The position numbers were made by a program, and so were the translations under genes. A model generated the notes under the pieces. The model was not told the DNA's origin. It saw only the letters and a program-made list of their open reading frames with translations, and ran no database searches. Positions 1-5,460 of a stretch of 5,696 nucleotides of DNA are shown here, one piece after another (position 1 is the stretch's first letter; each line of letters opens with the position of its first letter). Origin of the DNA: Snowella sp031396835 (GTDB lineage: Bacteria; Cyanobacteriota; Cyanobacteriia; Cyanobacteriales; Microcystaceae); assembly GCA_031396835.1 (NCBI GenBank), contig JANNLO010000164.1, positions 1 to 5,696 of the forward strand. The letters are read 5' to 3'.

Positions 1-1034
1 CCGTACATTTGCTCAACACAACTCCGAGAAGCGGTGATCGCCTGTTCAGAAAGATGGACTGAATCCGTCCGCATATAGGTGATATAGCCTTCTTCATAGA
101 GCTTTTGGGCAATTCGCATTGTATCCCGCGCCGAAGTCCCTAATTTACGGTTAGATTCCTGTTGTAAAGTTGAAGTAGTGAAAGGCGGAGAAGGTTTACG
201 GGTGGTGGGTTTTTCTTCTGTGTTGGTGACTTGCCAGATTTTTCCAGATAAACGGGCTTTTAAGGCGATCGCGTCAGCTTCATTCAAAAGAACAACATTT
301 TTTCCCTGAATAATTTTTCCTGTATTGGGGTCAAAATCACTCCCATTGGCAATTTTTTTGCCCGCAAGCGTCATTAATTTTACTTCAAAGGGACTTTTCT
401 CTTGTTCCAACAAAGCTTTCAGATCCCAATAACCCGCTTCTTTAAAAGCACGCCGTTCCCGTTCCCGTCTCACCAACAGACGCACAGCCACCGATTGCAC
501 CCGTCCCGCAGAAAGCCCGAAAGCAATCTTTTTCCAGAGCAAGGGAGACAGAGTATAACCCACTAAACGGTCTAAAATCCGCCGAGTTTCCTGGGCGTGG
601 ACTAAATTTTCATCAATACTACGACAATTTTTTAAGGCTTTTTGAATTGCTTCTTGGGTGATTTCATGGAAAACCATCCGTTTAATCGGCACTTTCGGCT
701 TCAATAATTGGGACAAATGCCAACTAATACTTTCTCCTTCTCGATCTTCGTCCGTTGCCAAAATAACTTCATCGGCATCCTTGAGAGCGGCTTGTAATTC
801 CTTCACAATTTTCTTTTTACTTTTGGGAACAACATAAAGAGGGTCAAAATCATTTTCCACATCGACTCCCAAATTCGCCCATTTTTTGTCTTTATAACTG
901 GCGGGAACTTCCTCTGCGGTGGCGGGCAAATCTCTTACATGGCCCATAGAAGCTTCTACCCGATAACTGCTGGGGAGGTAATTGCGAATGGTGCGAGCTT
1001 TAGTGGGAGATTCGACAATGACAAGAATGGACAT
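1..1034 (-). CDS. topA: DNA topoisomerase I (type IA), N-terminal part, cut by window edge
   Basis: This enzyme relaxes negatively supercoiled DNA by cutting one strand through a 5'-phosphotyrosine link. The translated start is MSILVIVESPTKARTI, the classic TOPRIM opening with the acidic E8. The TOPRIM acidic cluster TDEDREGE follows, with D95, D97 and E99 as metal ligands. The DNA-binding motif SAGRVQS lies at residues 175-181. The active-site motif ITYMRTDS carries the catalytic tyrosine at about residue 320, close to Y319 of the E. coli enzyme. The reading frame is open through 344 codons to the window edge, so the rest of the core and the C-terminal DNA-binding domains lie outside. The ATG at 1034-1032 is chosen because the TOPRIM strand starts at once after it. 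No Shine-Dalgarno is visible. The gene is divergent from the DUF1825 gene, with no close co-directional neighbour in view. Identification is very secure. Confidence 0.97.
   Translation of the reverse strand, partial: MSILVIVESPTKARTIRNYLPSSYRVEASMGHVRDLPATAEEVPASYKDKKWANLGVDVENDFDPLYVVPKSKKKIVKELQAALKDADEVILATDEDREGESISWHLSQLLKPKVPIKRMVFHEITQEAIQKALKNCRSIDENLVHAQETRRILDRLVGYTLSPLLWKKIAFGLSAGRVQSVAVRLLVRRERERRAFKEAGYWDLKALLEQEKSPFEVKLMTLAGKKIANGSDFDPNTGKIIQGKNVVLLNEADAIALKARLSGKIWQVTNTEEKPTTRKPSPPFTTSTLQQESNRKLGTSARDTMRIAQKLYEEGYITYMRTDSVHLSEQAITASRSCVEQMY
265..272. repeat. HIP1 palindrome GCGATCGC
   Basis: This is an intact copy of the highly iterated palindrome typical of many cyanobacterial genomes. 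It lies inside topA and supports the cyanobacterial origin of the window. Confidence 0.85.
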
Positions 1035-1061
1035 AGGAATTAAACGATGAGCAATGCTGTG

Positions 1062-1091
1062 AGTCTAGGACAGAATCGACTTAGGTTGCAA
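1062..1091 (-). promoter_or_regulatory. Possible sigma-70-type promoter for topA
   Basis: Read on the minus strand, TTGCAA (1091-1086) and TAGACT (1067-1062) are separated by 18 bases. Each matches the -35 and -10 consensus at four of six positions. Transcription would start near 1055 and give a leader of about 20 bases before the topA ATG. The match is only moderate and AT-rich cyanobacterial DNA gives such hits by chance, so this is a suggestion. Confidence 0.25.
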
Positions 1092-1145
1092 GTTTTGCGA
1101 TTAAGTCTGTTTTATTAAGAAGGGCGTTAGGGATGGCGCAACCTA
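1082..1145. repeat. 8-bp inverted repeat bounding a 64-base segment
   Basis: TAGGTTGC (1082-1089) is matched exactly by its reverse complement GCAACCTA (1138-1145). The 48-base interior is not itself an obvious hairpin. The right half, GGGATGGCGCAACCTAC, is more GC-rich than its surroundings and looks like the sort of short interspersed element common in cyanobacterial intergenic DNA, although that resemblance is an impression rather than an identification. The left arm overlaps the candidate topA -35 box. No target-site duplication was seen. Confidence 0.35.
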
Positions 1146-1222
1146 CTACTTACGATAATAAAGATATAAGTTATGTTTTTGACAAGTTTTCTGAGCGTTA
1201 TCAAGTCATTTTTTTCTATTTG

Positions 1223-1251
1223 TTATAGTTTTGTTGGTCAAAAAGCTATAA
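1223..1251. repeat. AT-rich imperfect hairpin
   Basis: TTATAG (1223-1228) pairs with CTATAA (1246-1251). Inside this stem TTTT (1229-1232) can pair with AAAA of 1240-1244, leaving a one-base G bulge at 1245 and a loop around GTTGGTC. The outer flanks TGTTAT and ATAACA are also complementary and offer an alternative pairing. The structure is weak because it is nearly all A-T pairs. It lies downstream of no gene on the plus strand, so it is not an obvious terminator. Confidence 0.25.
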
Positions 1252-1285
1252 ATAACAGTCATTGTAGATAAAATTAAGGTTAAAT

Positions 1286-1492
1286 TTGAAGGACAATTGT
1301 TTCTTTACAGTCCTTAATAATCTATGGGTGGTTATTGTTTTTATTTCAGTAGCAAGTTTTTTAAAAGAGTCATTTTCAGTTGCGCGCGTTGGTATGGACA
1401 AAGAAATTACGAACGATGGGGATTATTTCGGGCAAAGCTTAATCAATCTGGATTTGCCATTACAGCTGGATTTTACTCTTTTTAGTAACTAA
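1286..1492 (+). CDS. Doubtful 68-residue ORF, possible gene remnant or small membrane protein
   Basis: This is an isolated short ORF starting at TTG. An AAGG at 1276-1279, six bases upstream, could serve as a ribosome binding site, which is better than what several real genes in this window have. Residues 8-26 form a hydrophobic stretch (VLNNLWVVIVFISVASFL) long enough for one membrane segment or a signal-like anchor, followed by a mixed tail with many acidic residues ending in PLQLDFTLFSN. I do not recognise the product. The non-ATG start, short length and lack of neighbours in an operon make a chance ORF or a fragment of a decayed gene just as likely. An internal ATG at 1394 would leave only about 32 codons. 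Confidence 0.2.
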   Translation: MKDNCFFTVLNNLWVVIVFISVASFLKESFSVARVGMDKEITNDGDYFGQSLINLDLPLQLDFTLFSN

Positions 1493-1597
1493 CTAAAAAT
1501 TATTGCCCTATATTAAAATTTAAGGTCAACTAAAGCTTTGCTAAAAAGTAAAGTTTCTACCTATTTTTGGGGTTAGTCAATTGCGATTGTTCGACGA

Positions 1598-1615
1598 AAT
1601 ACGGAAAACCGTATT
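1598..1615. repeat. Perfect 7-bp hairpin with AAAA loop
   Basis: AATACGG (1598-1604) and CCGTATT (1609-1615) are perfect reverse complements around a four-A loop. A compact stem of this kind can be an RNA hairpin or, at the DNA level, a protein-binding palindrome. No run of T follows on the plus strand, so it is not a standard intrinsic terminator. It lies about 105 bases before the DUF1825 start, so it could sit in the leader or operator region of that gene. Confidence 0.4.
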
Positions 1616-1720
1616 GTGTGGCAAGTTCGCCTATTTTAAAATACAAATAATGAATAAGCACTAAATTCAACTAAATTAAAATTTTAGTAATAAGTTTCTT
1701 AATAAAAGAGTGAATTAATT

Positions 1721-2038
1721 ATGAGTTTTTTCGATTCAGAAGTCGTCCAACAAGAAGCCAAACAACTTTTTGAAGATTATCAATCCCTAACTCAGTTGGG
1801 AAGCGGCTATGGCAAATTTGACCGCGAAGGAAAAGTCATGTTCATTGAAAAAATGGAAGAATTAATGGAACGCTATAAAATTTTCATGAAGCGTTTTGAG
1901 TTATCTGAAGACTTTATGGCAAAAATGACTGTTGAACAATTGAAAACCCAACTGGGACAATTTGGAACAACTCCTCAACAAATGTTTGACCAAATGCACA
2001 CCACGTTAGAAAGAATGAAGTCAGAAATTAATTACTAA
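1721..2038 (+). CDS. DUF1825 family protein (conserved in cyanobacteria, function unknown)
   Basis: The 105-residue product matches the pattern I know for the DUF1825 family, small soluble proteins found mainly in cyanobacteria. It starts with MSFFDSEVVQQEAKQLFEDY, continues with a Gly/Asp loop (GSGYGKFDREGK, residues 27-38), and then has a long, probably all-helical body: EKMEELMERYKIFMKRFELS (43-62) followed by MTVEQLKTQLGQFG and TPQQMFDQMHTTLERMK. No membrane segment, signal peptide or catalytic motif is visible, and charge is spread in a heptad-like way, so a helical bundle or protein-binding role is plausible but unproven. The length is full for the family and the ATG fits its usual N-terminus. 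The site in front (AAGAG, well upstream) is a poor Shine-Dalgarno. lhgO follows after 46 bases on the same strand, so co-transcription is possible, but no functional link is known to me. Confidence 0.9.
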   Translation: MSFFDSEVVQQEAKQLFEDYQSLTQLGSGYGKFDREGKVMFIEKMEELMERYKIFMKRFELSEDFMAKMTVEQLKTQLGQFGTTPQQMFDQMHTTLERMKSEINY

Positions 2039-2084
2039 ATTCAAGTTAAAATAGACCAACAATCATCAACTTAAAAATTAGAAA

Positions 2085-3281
2085 ATGATATATGATTTTG
2101 CCATTATTGGTGGGGGAATTGTTGGTCTTGCCACAGGATTATTTATTAATAAACGGTTTCCATCAGCCAAGATTATTATTCTCGAAAAAGAAGGTCAATT
2201 AGCCTTTCATCAAACAGGCCATAATAGTGGCGTTATTCACTCTGGTATTTATTATAAGCCTAATAGTTTTAAAGCTAAATTTACCAAAGCTGGTAATCGA
2301 TCAATGGTTGAATTTTGCCAGGTTCATAATATTCCCTATGATGTTTGTGGCAAAGTTATTGTTGCAACTCAAGAAAAAGAATTAGCAGCTCTAGAAAATC
2401 TCTTTAAAAGAGGTCTGGAAAATAATTTATCTGTTACACAACTTAGCTCAGCAGAAGTTAAAGAAATTGAACCTCATGTTGATTGTTTAGGGGGAATTCA
2501 AGTCCCAACAGCAGGAATTGTTGACTATAAAAAAGTTTGTCAAAAGTATGGAGAATTAATCCAGTTACAAGGAGGAAAAATTCATTTTAATACTCAAGTT
2601 AAAAATATTATTAAAACAACTCAAGGCTATACTTTAGAAACTAATCAAGACTCAGTTAATGCCAAATTTATCATCAATTGTGCGGGCTTACAAAGCGATC
2701 GCCTTGCCAAATTAGGTGGAGTGAATCCTGAAGCAAAAATTGTGCCTTTTCGGGGTGAATATTATGAACTAAAACCAGAAAAACGTTACTTGGTTAAAAA
2801 TCTGATTTATCCTGTTCCCAACCCAGATTTTCCCTTTTTAGGTGTTCATTTTACTCGCATGATCGATGGCAGTATTCACGCTGGCCCTAATGCTGTTTTG
2901 AGTCTCAAACGAGAAGGCTACAAAAAAACGGATTTTGACTGGCAGGATTTTACAGATGTCATCACTTATCCAGGTTTTTGGAAGTTAGCAATCAAGCATT
3001 CTCATGAAGGGATTCAAGAAATTTTTCGCTCTTTTAGTAAAGCCGCTTTTGTTCGTAGTTTGCAACAATTAATTCCCGAAATAACTGCTGATGATATTGT
3101 TCCTAATCCCGCAGGAATTCGCGCCCAAGCTTTAAAAAATAACGGTCAATTAGTGGAAGATTTTTTGATTATTGAAGCTGAAAATGCTCTCCATGTTTGT
3201 AATGCTCCTTCTCCCGCCGCGACTGCTTCTTTGGAAATTGGTCGGGCGATCGCCTCAAAAGTTCCTGATTTTATCATTTAA
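2085..3281 (+). CDS. lhgO: L-2-hydroxyglutarate oxidase/dehydrogenase, FAD-dependent
   Basis: This flavoenzyme oxidises L-2-hydroxyglutarate to 2-oxoglutarate, passing electrons to oxygen or the quinone pool. It is usually regarded as a metabolite-repair or carbon-recycling enzyme. The 398-residue product has the DAO-type FAD Rossmann start (IIGGGIVGLATG, glycines at 9-11 and 14) with the ribose-binding acidic residue E34 in IILEKE. The family signature HQTGHNSGVIHSGIYY follows at 42-57. Later come the second FAD segment INCAGLQSDRLA (197-208), PFRGEYYEL (221-229), GVHFTRMIDGSIHAGPNAV (253-271), GIRAQ (344-348) and the C-terminal FAD-contact segment NAPSPAATASLEIG (373-386). All are characteristic of LhgO/L2HGDH and the length (near 400) is normal. 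The ATG at 2085 puts the GxGxxG loop at the usual distance. No Shine-Dalgarno is seen. Glycine oxidase or glycerol-3-phosphate dehydrogenase are related folds but lack this exact HNSGVIHSGIYY block. Confidence 0.94.
   Translation: MIYDFAIIGGGIVGLATGLFINKRFPSAKIIILEKEGQLAFHQTGHNSGVIHSGIYYKPNSFKAKFTKAGNRSMVEFCQVHNIPYDVCGKVIVATQEKELAALENLFKRGLENNLSVTQLSSAEVKEIEPHVDCLGGIQVPTAGIVDYKKVCQKYGELIQLQGGKIHFNTQVKNIIKTTQGYTLETNQDSVNAKFIINCAGLQSDRLAKLGGVNPEAKIVPFRGEYYELKPEKRYLVKNLIYPVPNPDFPFLGVHFTRMIDGSIHAGPNAVLSLKREGYKKTDFDWQDFTDVITYPGFWKLAIKHSHEGIQEIFRSFSKAAFVRSLQQLIPEITADDIVPNPAGIRAQALKNNGQLVEDFLIIEAENALHVCNAPSPAATASLEIGRAIASKVPDFII
2695..2702. repeat. HIP1 palindrome GCGATCGC
   Basis: This intact HIP1 copy lies inside lhgO, encoding part of SDRLA just after the INCAG motif. 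Its presence suggests the gene has long resided in this genome. Confidence 0.85.
3246..3253. repeat. HIP1 palindrome GCGATCGC
   Basis: This is a second HIP1 copy in lhgO, near its 3' end, within the codons for GRAIAS. Confidence 0.85.
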
Positions 3282-3343
3282 TTAATAGTAATTAATGGCT
3301 GTACCTAAAAAATAGCGTGATTTAAATAGTTTTACTTTACTAA

Positions 3344-3379
3344 ATCTCTGGAAAGGCAGTTTTTCAACTGTAGAGAGAT
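3344..3379. repeat. Nested inverted repeat downstream of lhgO
   Basis: An inner hairpin CAGTT (3357-3361) / AACTG (3366-3370) with a TTTC loop is enclosed by ATCTCT (3344-3349) / AGAGAT (3374-3379), leaving unpaired bases of 7 and 3 between the two stems. It starts 63 bases after the lhgO stop and could fold in the lhgO 3' transcript or act as an operator for the next gene. No U-run follows, so it is not a typical intrinsic terminator. Confidence 0.35.
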
Positions 3380-3395
3380 GATTACTTATTCTCAT

Positions 3396-3425
3396 TTTTA
3401 AAATGTTTTAAAATATGCTTAAATG
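3396..3425. repeat. Three tandem 10-base AT-rich units upstream of alkB promoter
   Basis: TTTTAAAATG (3396-3405), TTTTAAAATA (3406-3415) and TGCTTAAATG (3416-3425) are contiguous. The first two differ at one base and the third is more diverged. The 10-base period is close to one helical turn, so the units would face the same side of the DNA. They end six bases before the proposed -35 box at 3432. This could be an UP-like element, intrinsic curvature or an operator for a protein binding in phase. Low sequence complexity means chance cannot be excluded. Confidence 0.4.
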
Positions 3426-3431
3426 TGGCAA

Positions 3432-3459
3432 TTGTTAACTACTATAAACCCTATATAAG
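3432..3459 (+). promoter_or_regulatory. Predicted sigma-70-type promoter for the alkB-methyltransferase pair
   Basis: TTGTTA (3432-3437) matches the -35 consensus at four of six positions. TATAAG (3454-3459) matches the -10 consensus at five of six. The spacer is 16 bases, slightly short but acceptable. Transcription would start near 3466, leaving a leader of only about 10 bases before the ATG at 3477. The position directly after the 10-base repeats and before a tight two-gene unit supports a promoter here. Confidence 0.45.
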
Positions 3460-3467
3460 CATACAAA

Positions 3468-3472
3468 AAAGG
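3468..3472 (+). promoter_or_regulatory. Ribosome binding site supporting the alkB start
   Basis: AAAGG ends four bases before the ATG at 3477. It is short and close, but it is the best Shine-Dalgarno-like site in front of any of the confident genes here. The later in-frame ATGs at 3516 and 3522 have none, which favours the 3477 start and so a full N-terminal extension. Confidence 0.4.
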
Positions 3473-3476
3473 TAAA

Positions 3477-4346
3477 ATGATTAAAAATTTTATTAAAGAG
3501 CCTTTATTTCTATTGATGAAAATGTATAAAAAAGAGGAACATGAACTCAGAAAACAAAAATTAAATGTTTTAATTTTATCTCAGGGAATCAAAGCGAAAA
3601 CCTATCGAGACTTATCTCTACAGTTAGCTTTGCAAACAGAATATAGTCAACGCAGAATATCCTATTTATTAACAACTTATCGAAAATACGGTTTAGAGGT
3701 TTTTCTCTGTTTACAAAAACGCCCTAAAAATAGTGATCTAAAAGTTATAAAACAAGTAAAAAATAAAAATATATTACCTATTAATGGTCAAGTTTTTCTC
3801 TATAAAAATTTTTTTGATGCTAAAGAAAGCAATCTATTTTTTAATACTTTGCTCCAAAATACACAATGGCGACATGATACAATTAAACATTTTGGAAAAG
3901 AGATACCTTTACCTCGATTAACAGCCTGGTATGCTGATGCGGGTAAGGTTTACACTTATTCAAAAATTAAAATGGAGCTTTTAGAATGGACTCCCCAACT
4001 ATTAGAAATAAAAAATCGAGTTGAAAGGTTTAGTAACTGTACTTTTAATAGTGTTTTAATTAATCAATATCGAGATGGGCGTGACAGTGTGGCTTGGCAT
4101 AGTGACGATGAAAAAGAATTAGGAGAAAACCCTGTTATTGCCTCTGTTAGTTTTGGCGCGACTCGTCAATTTATGTTAAAACATAAAACCCAAAAAGAGC
4201 TAGAAACAATTACGATTGATTTAACTTCTGGGAGTGTATTATTAATGAAAGATAAAAGTCAGGAGTGTTGGTTACATCAAATTCCGAAGACAATAAAACC
4301 TGTTTCCACACGAATTAATTTAACCTTTAGAACAATTATTGATTAA
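3477..4346 (+). CDS. AlkB-family Fe(II)/2-oxoglutarate dioxygenase with N-terminal HTH-like extension
   Basis: The C-terminal two thirds (about residues 97-289) is an AlkB-type demethylase, the class that oxidatively removes methyl groups from N1-methyladenine and N3-methylcytosine in DNA or RNA. Visible hallmarks are IPLPRLTAWYADAGKVYTYS (143-162), then FNSVLINQYRDG (190-201). WHSDDE has Fe ligands H208 and D210, and IASVSFGATRQF spans 221-232. The third Fe ligand is H267 in WLHQIPKT, and RINLTFR has R279 and R285 six apart as in E. coli AlkB, for 2-oxoglutarate and site closure. The order and wording resemble the ABH2/ABH3-like branch. The first ~95 residues are extra. Residues 41-85 (KTYRDLSLQLALQTEYSQ, then RRISYLLTTYRKYGLE and QKRPKNSD) resemble the helix-turn-helix of IS630-type transposases, where a RYREGGLEALL..RP pattern is typical. 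The gene is very AT-rich and ends four bases before the methyltransferase-like gene. The oxygenase call is secure; the HTH call is moderate. Confidence 0.92.
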   Translation: MIKNFIKEPLFLLMKMYKKEEHELRKQKLNVLILSQGIKAKTYRDLSLQLALQTEYSQRRISYLLTTYRKYGLEVFLCLQKRPKNSDLKVIKQVKNKNILPINGQVFLYKNFFDAKESNLFFNTLLQNTQWRHDTIKHFGKEIPLPRLTAWYADAGKVYTYSKIKMELLEWTPQLLEIKNRVERFSNCTFNSVLINQYRDGRDSVAWHSDDEKELGENPVIASVSFGATRQFMLKHKTQKELETITIDLTSGSVLLMKDKSQECWLHQIPKTIKPVSTRINLTFRTIID

Positions 4347-4350
4347 CGTG

Positions 4351-5460
4351 ATGAAAGATTTATATCAGTTTATTTTGAATGGTTTACGAGTCTTAAGTAA
4401 AACTCAAAATAACGAGAGAGACTTTATTCAATATCTGCAATCTTTGCAAAATGAAGTCAAGAATTTACGTCAATCTTATCGTACTAATTCGGTTTCTGTT
4501 GATTATTCTCGTTCTGAAGTTCAAGCTGCTTATTTAATTACTTATTATCCCCAGTATGCGGAAATGACTCGGCATATTTTAGAGAAAGTCAACGTATCCC
4601 ATCCTAATTTATTTTTATTTGAACAAAAGCATCTTAAAGTTTGTTTATTTGGTGCAGGAGCAGCCCCAGAAGCGATCGGTTTAGTTAGTTTTTTAGCTGA
4701 ATATTATCCAAAAGTTCAATCTTTAGAAATTACGGTTTATGATATTTTTGCTGATGCCTGGAAAATTGGACAAAATATCACCCAAGATATTATCCCTAAA
4801 CTTTGGTCTGGTCAATTTAGTTTCTCAACAAAGCAGATTGACTTTTGCCAAGCAAGGAGTTTTTTTTTGTTAGAAAAAGCACTAATTAGCAGCCAGATTT
4901 TTATTTTTCAGAATTGTCTTAATGAATTAAAAGATTTTGATAACTTTAATCTTAATATTCGTTATCTGTTATCAAAGATGCCGAATAACTCTCTTTTAGT
5001 GATGGCTGATCTACGCATCTACTCAAAAATTGGACAGTTCCAATCTCAAGTTAAGCGATTGATTCAAGAATTAGATTTTGATTCTCAAATTTTATGCCTA
5101 CGTCATTCAGAAATATTGGATTTTATAACAGCAATAACTTTACCATCGCTGATTACTCAAAATTTGTTACGCGGAATTCCTCGTGATATTGAACAGCAAA
5201 CTGACAATCATTTTTTGATTCCTAGAAAACATATAAAATGTAATTTTTTAAGTATTTATAAAACCTATAAATATGAAGCATTACATAAGCAATTAGAGCA
5301 ATTATCTTGCAGTCTGAAAACATTAGACATAAATCGAAATTTGCAAGAACAAGACCGATATAATCTTACTCAACAAATTAAAATTCTAAGAATTGCTCTG
5401 ATTATTGTGTCCGCGATCGCCATTATGTCTCTAATAATTAGCCTTATAAAAGTTTTTTAG
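4351..5460 (+). CDS. Methyltransferase-like Rossmann protein with C-terminal membrane anchor
   Basis: I do not recognise a named family. Residue numbers are from the ATG at 4351 (369 aa). After a helical N-terminus comes SRSEVQAAYLITYYPQYAEM (54-73). A putative motif I strand-loop follows, KVCLFGAGAAPEAIGL (96-111), then a second strand with an acidic end (LEITVYDIF, 125-133). IFIFQNCLNEL (183-193) and SLLVMADL (214-221) sit where strands 4 and 5 of a class I SAM-dependent methyltransferase belong. The AAYL..YP and NCLNEL pieces recall the Rsm22-like group, but weakly. Motif I lacks the usual acidic residue and one glycine, so activity is not assured. Residues about 307-345 are polar, Gln/Leu-rich and probably coiled coil. 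Residues 347-366 (RIALIIVSAIAIMSLIISLI) form a membrane helix with only a few residues after it, like a tail anchor. A TTG at 4339 would overlap the alkB stop by eight bases. The tight spacing and lack of a Shine-Dalgarno suggest translational coupling to alkB. Confidence 0.7.
   Translation: MKDLYQFILNGLRVLSKTQNNERDFIQYLQSLQNEVKNLRQSYRTNSVSVDYSRSEVQAAYLITYYPQYAEMTRHILEKVNVSHPNLFLFEQKHLKVCLFGAGAAPEAIGLVSFLAEYYPKVQSLEITVYDIFADAWKIGQNITQDIIPKLWSGQFSFSTKQIDFCQARSFFLLEKALISSQIFIFQNCLNELKDFDNFNLNIRYLLSKMPNNSLLVMADLRIYSKIGQFQSQVKRLIQELDFDSQILCLRHSEILDFITAITLPSLITQNLLRGIPRDIEQQTDNHFLIPRKHIKCNFLSIYKTYKYEALHKQLEQLSCSLKTLDINRNLQEQDRYNLTQQIKILRIALIIVSAIAIMSLIISLIKVF
5413..5420. repeat. HIP1 palindrome GCGATCGC
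   Basis: This HIP1 copy lies in the segment encoding the C-terminal membrane helix of the methyltransferase-like protein. It is the only one in the alkB-methyltransferase pair and argues against very recent import of the second gene from a genome without HIP1. Confidence 0.85.

Larger units (their letters stand above)
1035..1720. other. Long divergent intergenic region between topA and the DUF1825 gene
   Basis: This 686-base stretch separates two divergent genes, so it must hold both of their promoters. I see no tRNA or rRNA, no CRISPR array and no convincing full-length gene. It contains a weak topA promoter candidate, three separate inverted repeats (1082-1145, 1223-1251, 1598-1615) and a doubtful short ORF at 1286-1492. 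None of the HIP1 octamers found elsewhere in the window lies here. No clear -35/-10 pair could be assigned to the DUF1825 gene; the sequence just before it (1660-1715) is almost pure A/T with a direct CTAAATT repeat. The size leaves room for an unrecognised small RNA or a decayed gene or mobile element. Confidence 0.6.

Noticed and set aside
1432..1541. Inverted repeat GCAAAGCTT (1432-1440) / AAGCTTTGC (1533-1541) around the end of the small ORF
   Set aside because: Nine matching bases around a 92-base interval in AT-rich DNA is expected by chance often enough, the match does not extend, and no mobile-element gene lies between the arms.
2039..2084. Near repeat CAAGTTAAAA / CAACTTAAAA between DUF1825 and lhgO as an operator
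   Set aside because: The units are imperfect, short and A-rich, and no promoter elements accompany them.
3480..3720. The HTH-like start of the alkB gene as the remnant of an IS630 transposase
   Set aside because: The reading frame runs unbroken into the dioxygenase core, there is a promoter and ribosome site in front, and no terminal inverted repeats or DDE catalytic segment are visible.
4860..4870. Run of nine T within the methyltransferase-like gene as a possible frameshift or terminator
   Set aside because: The frame continues with plausible protein sequence on both sides, including the NCLNEL segment soon after, and no GC-rich stem precedes the run.
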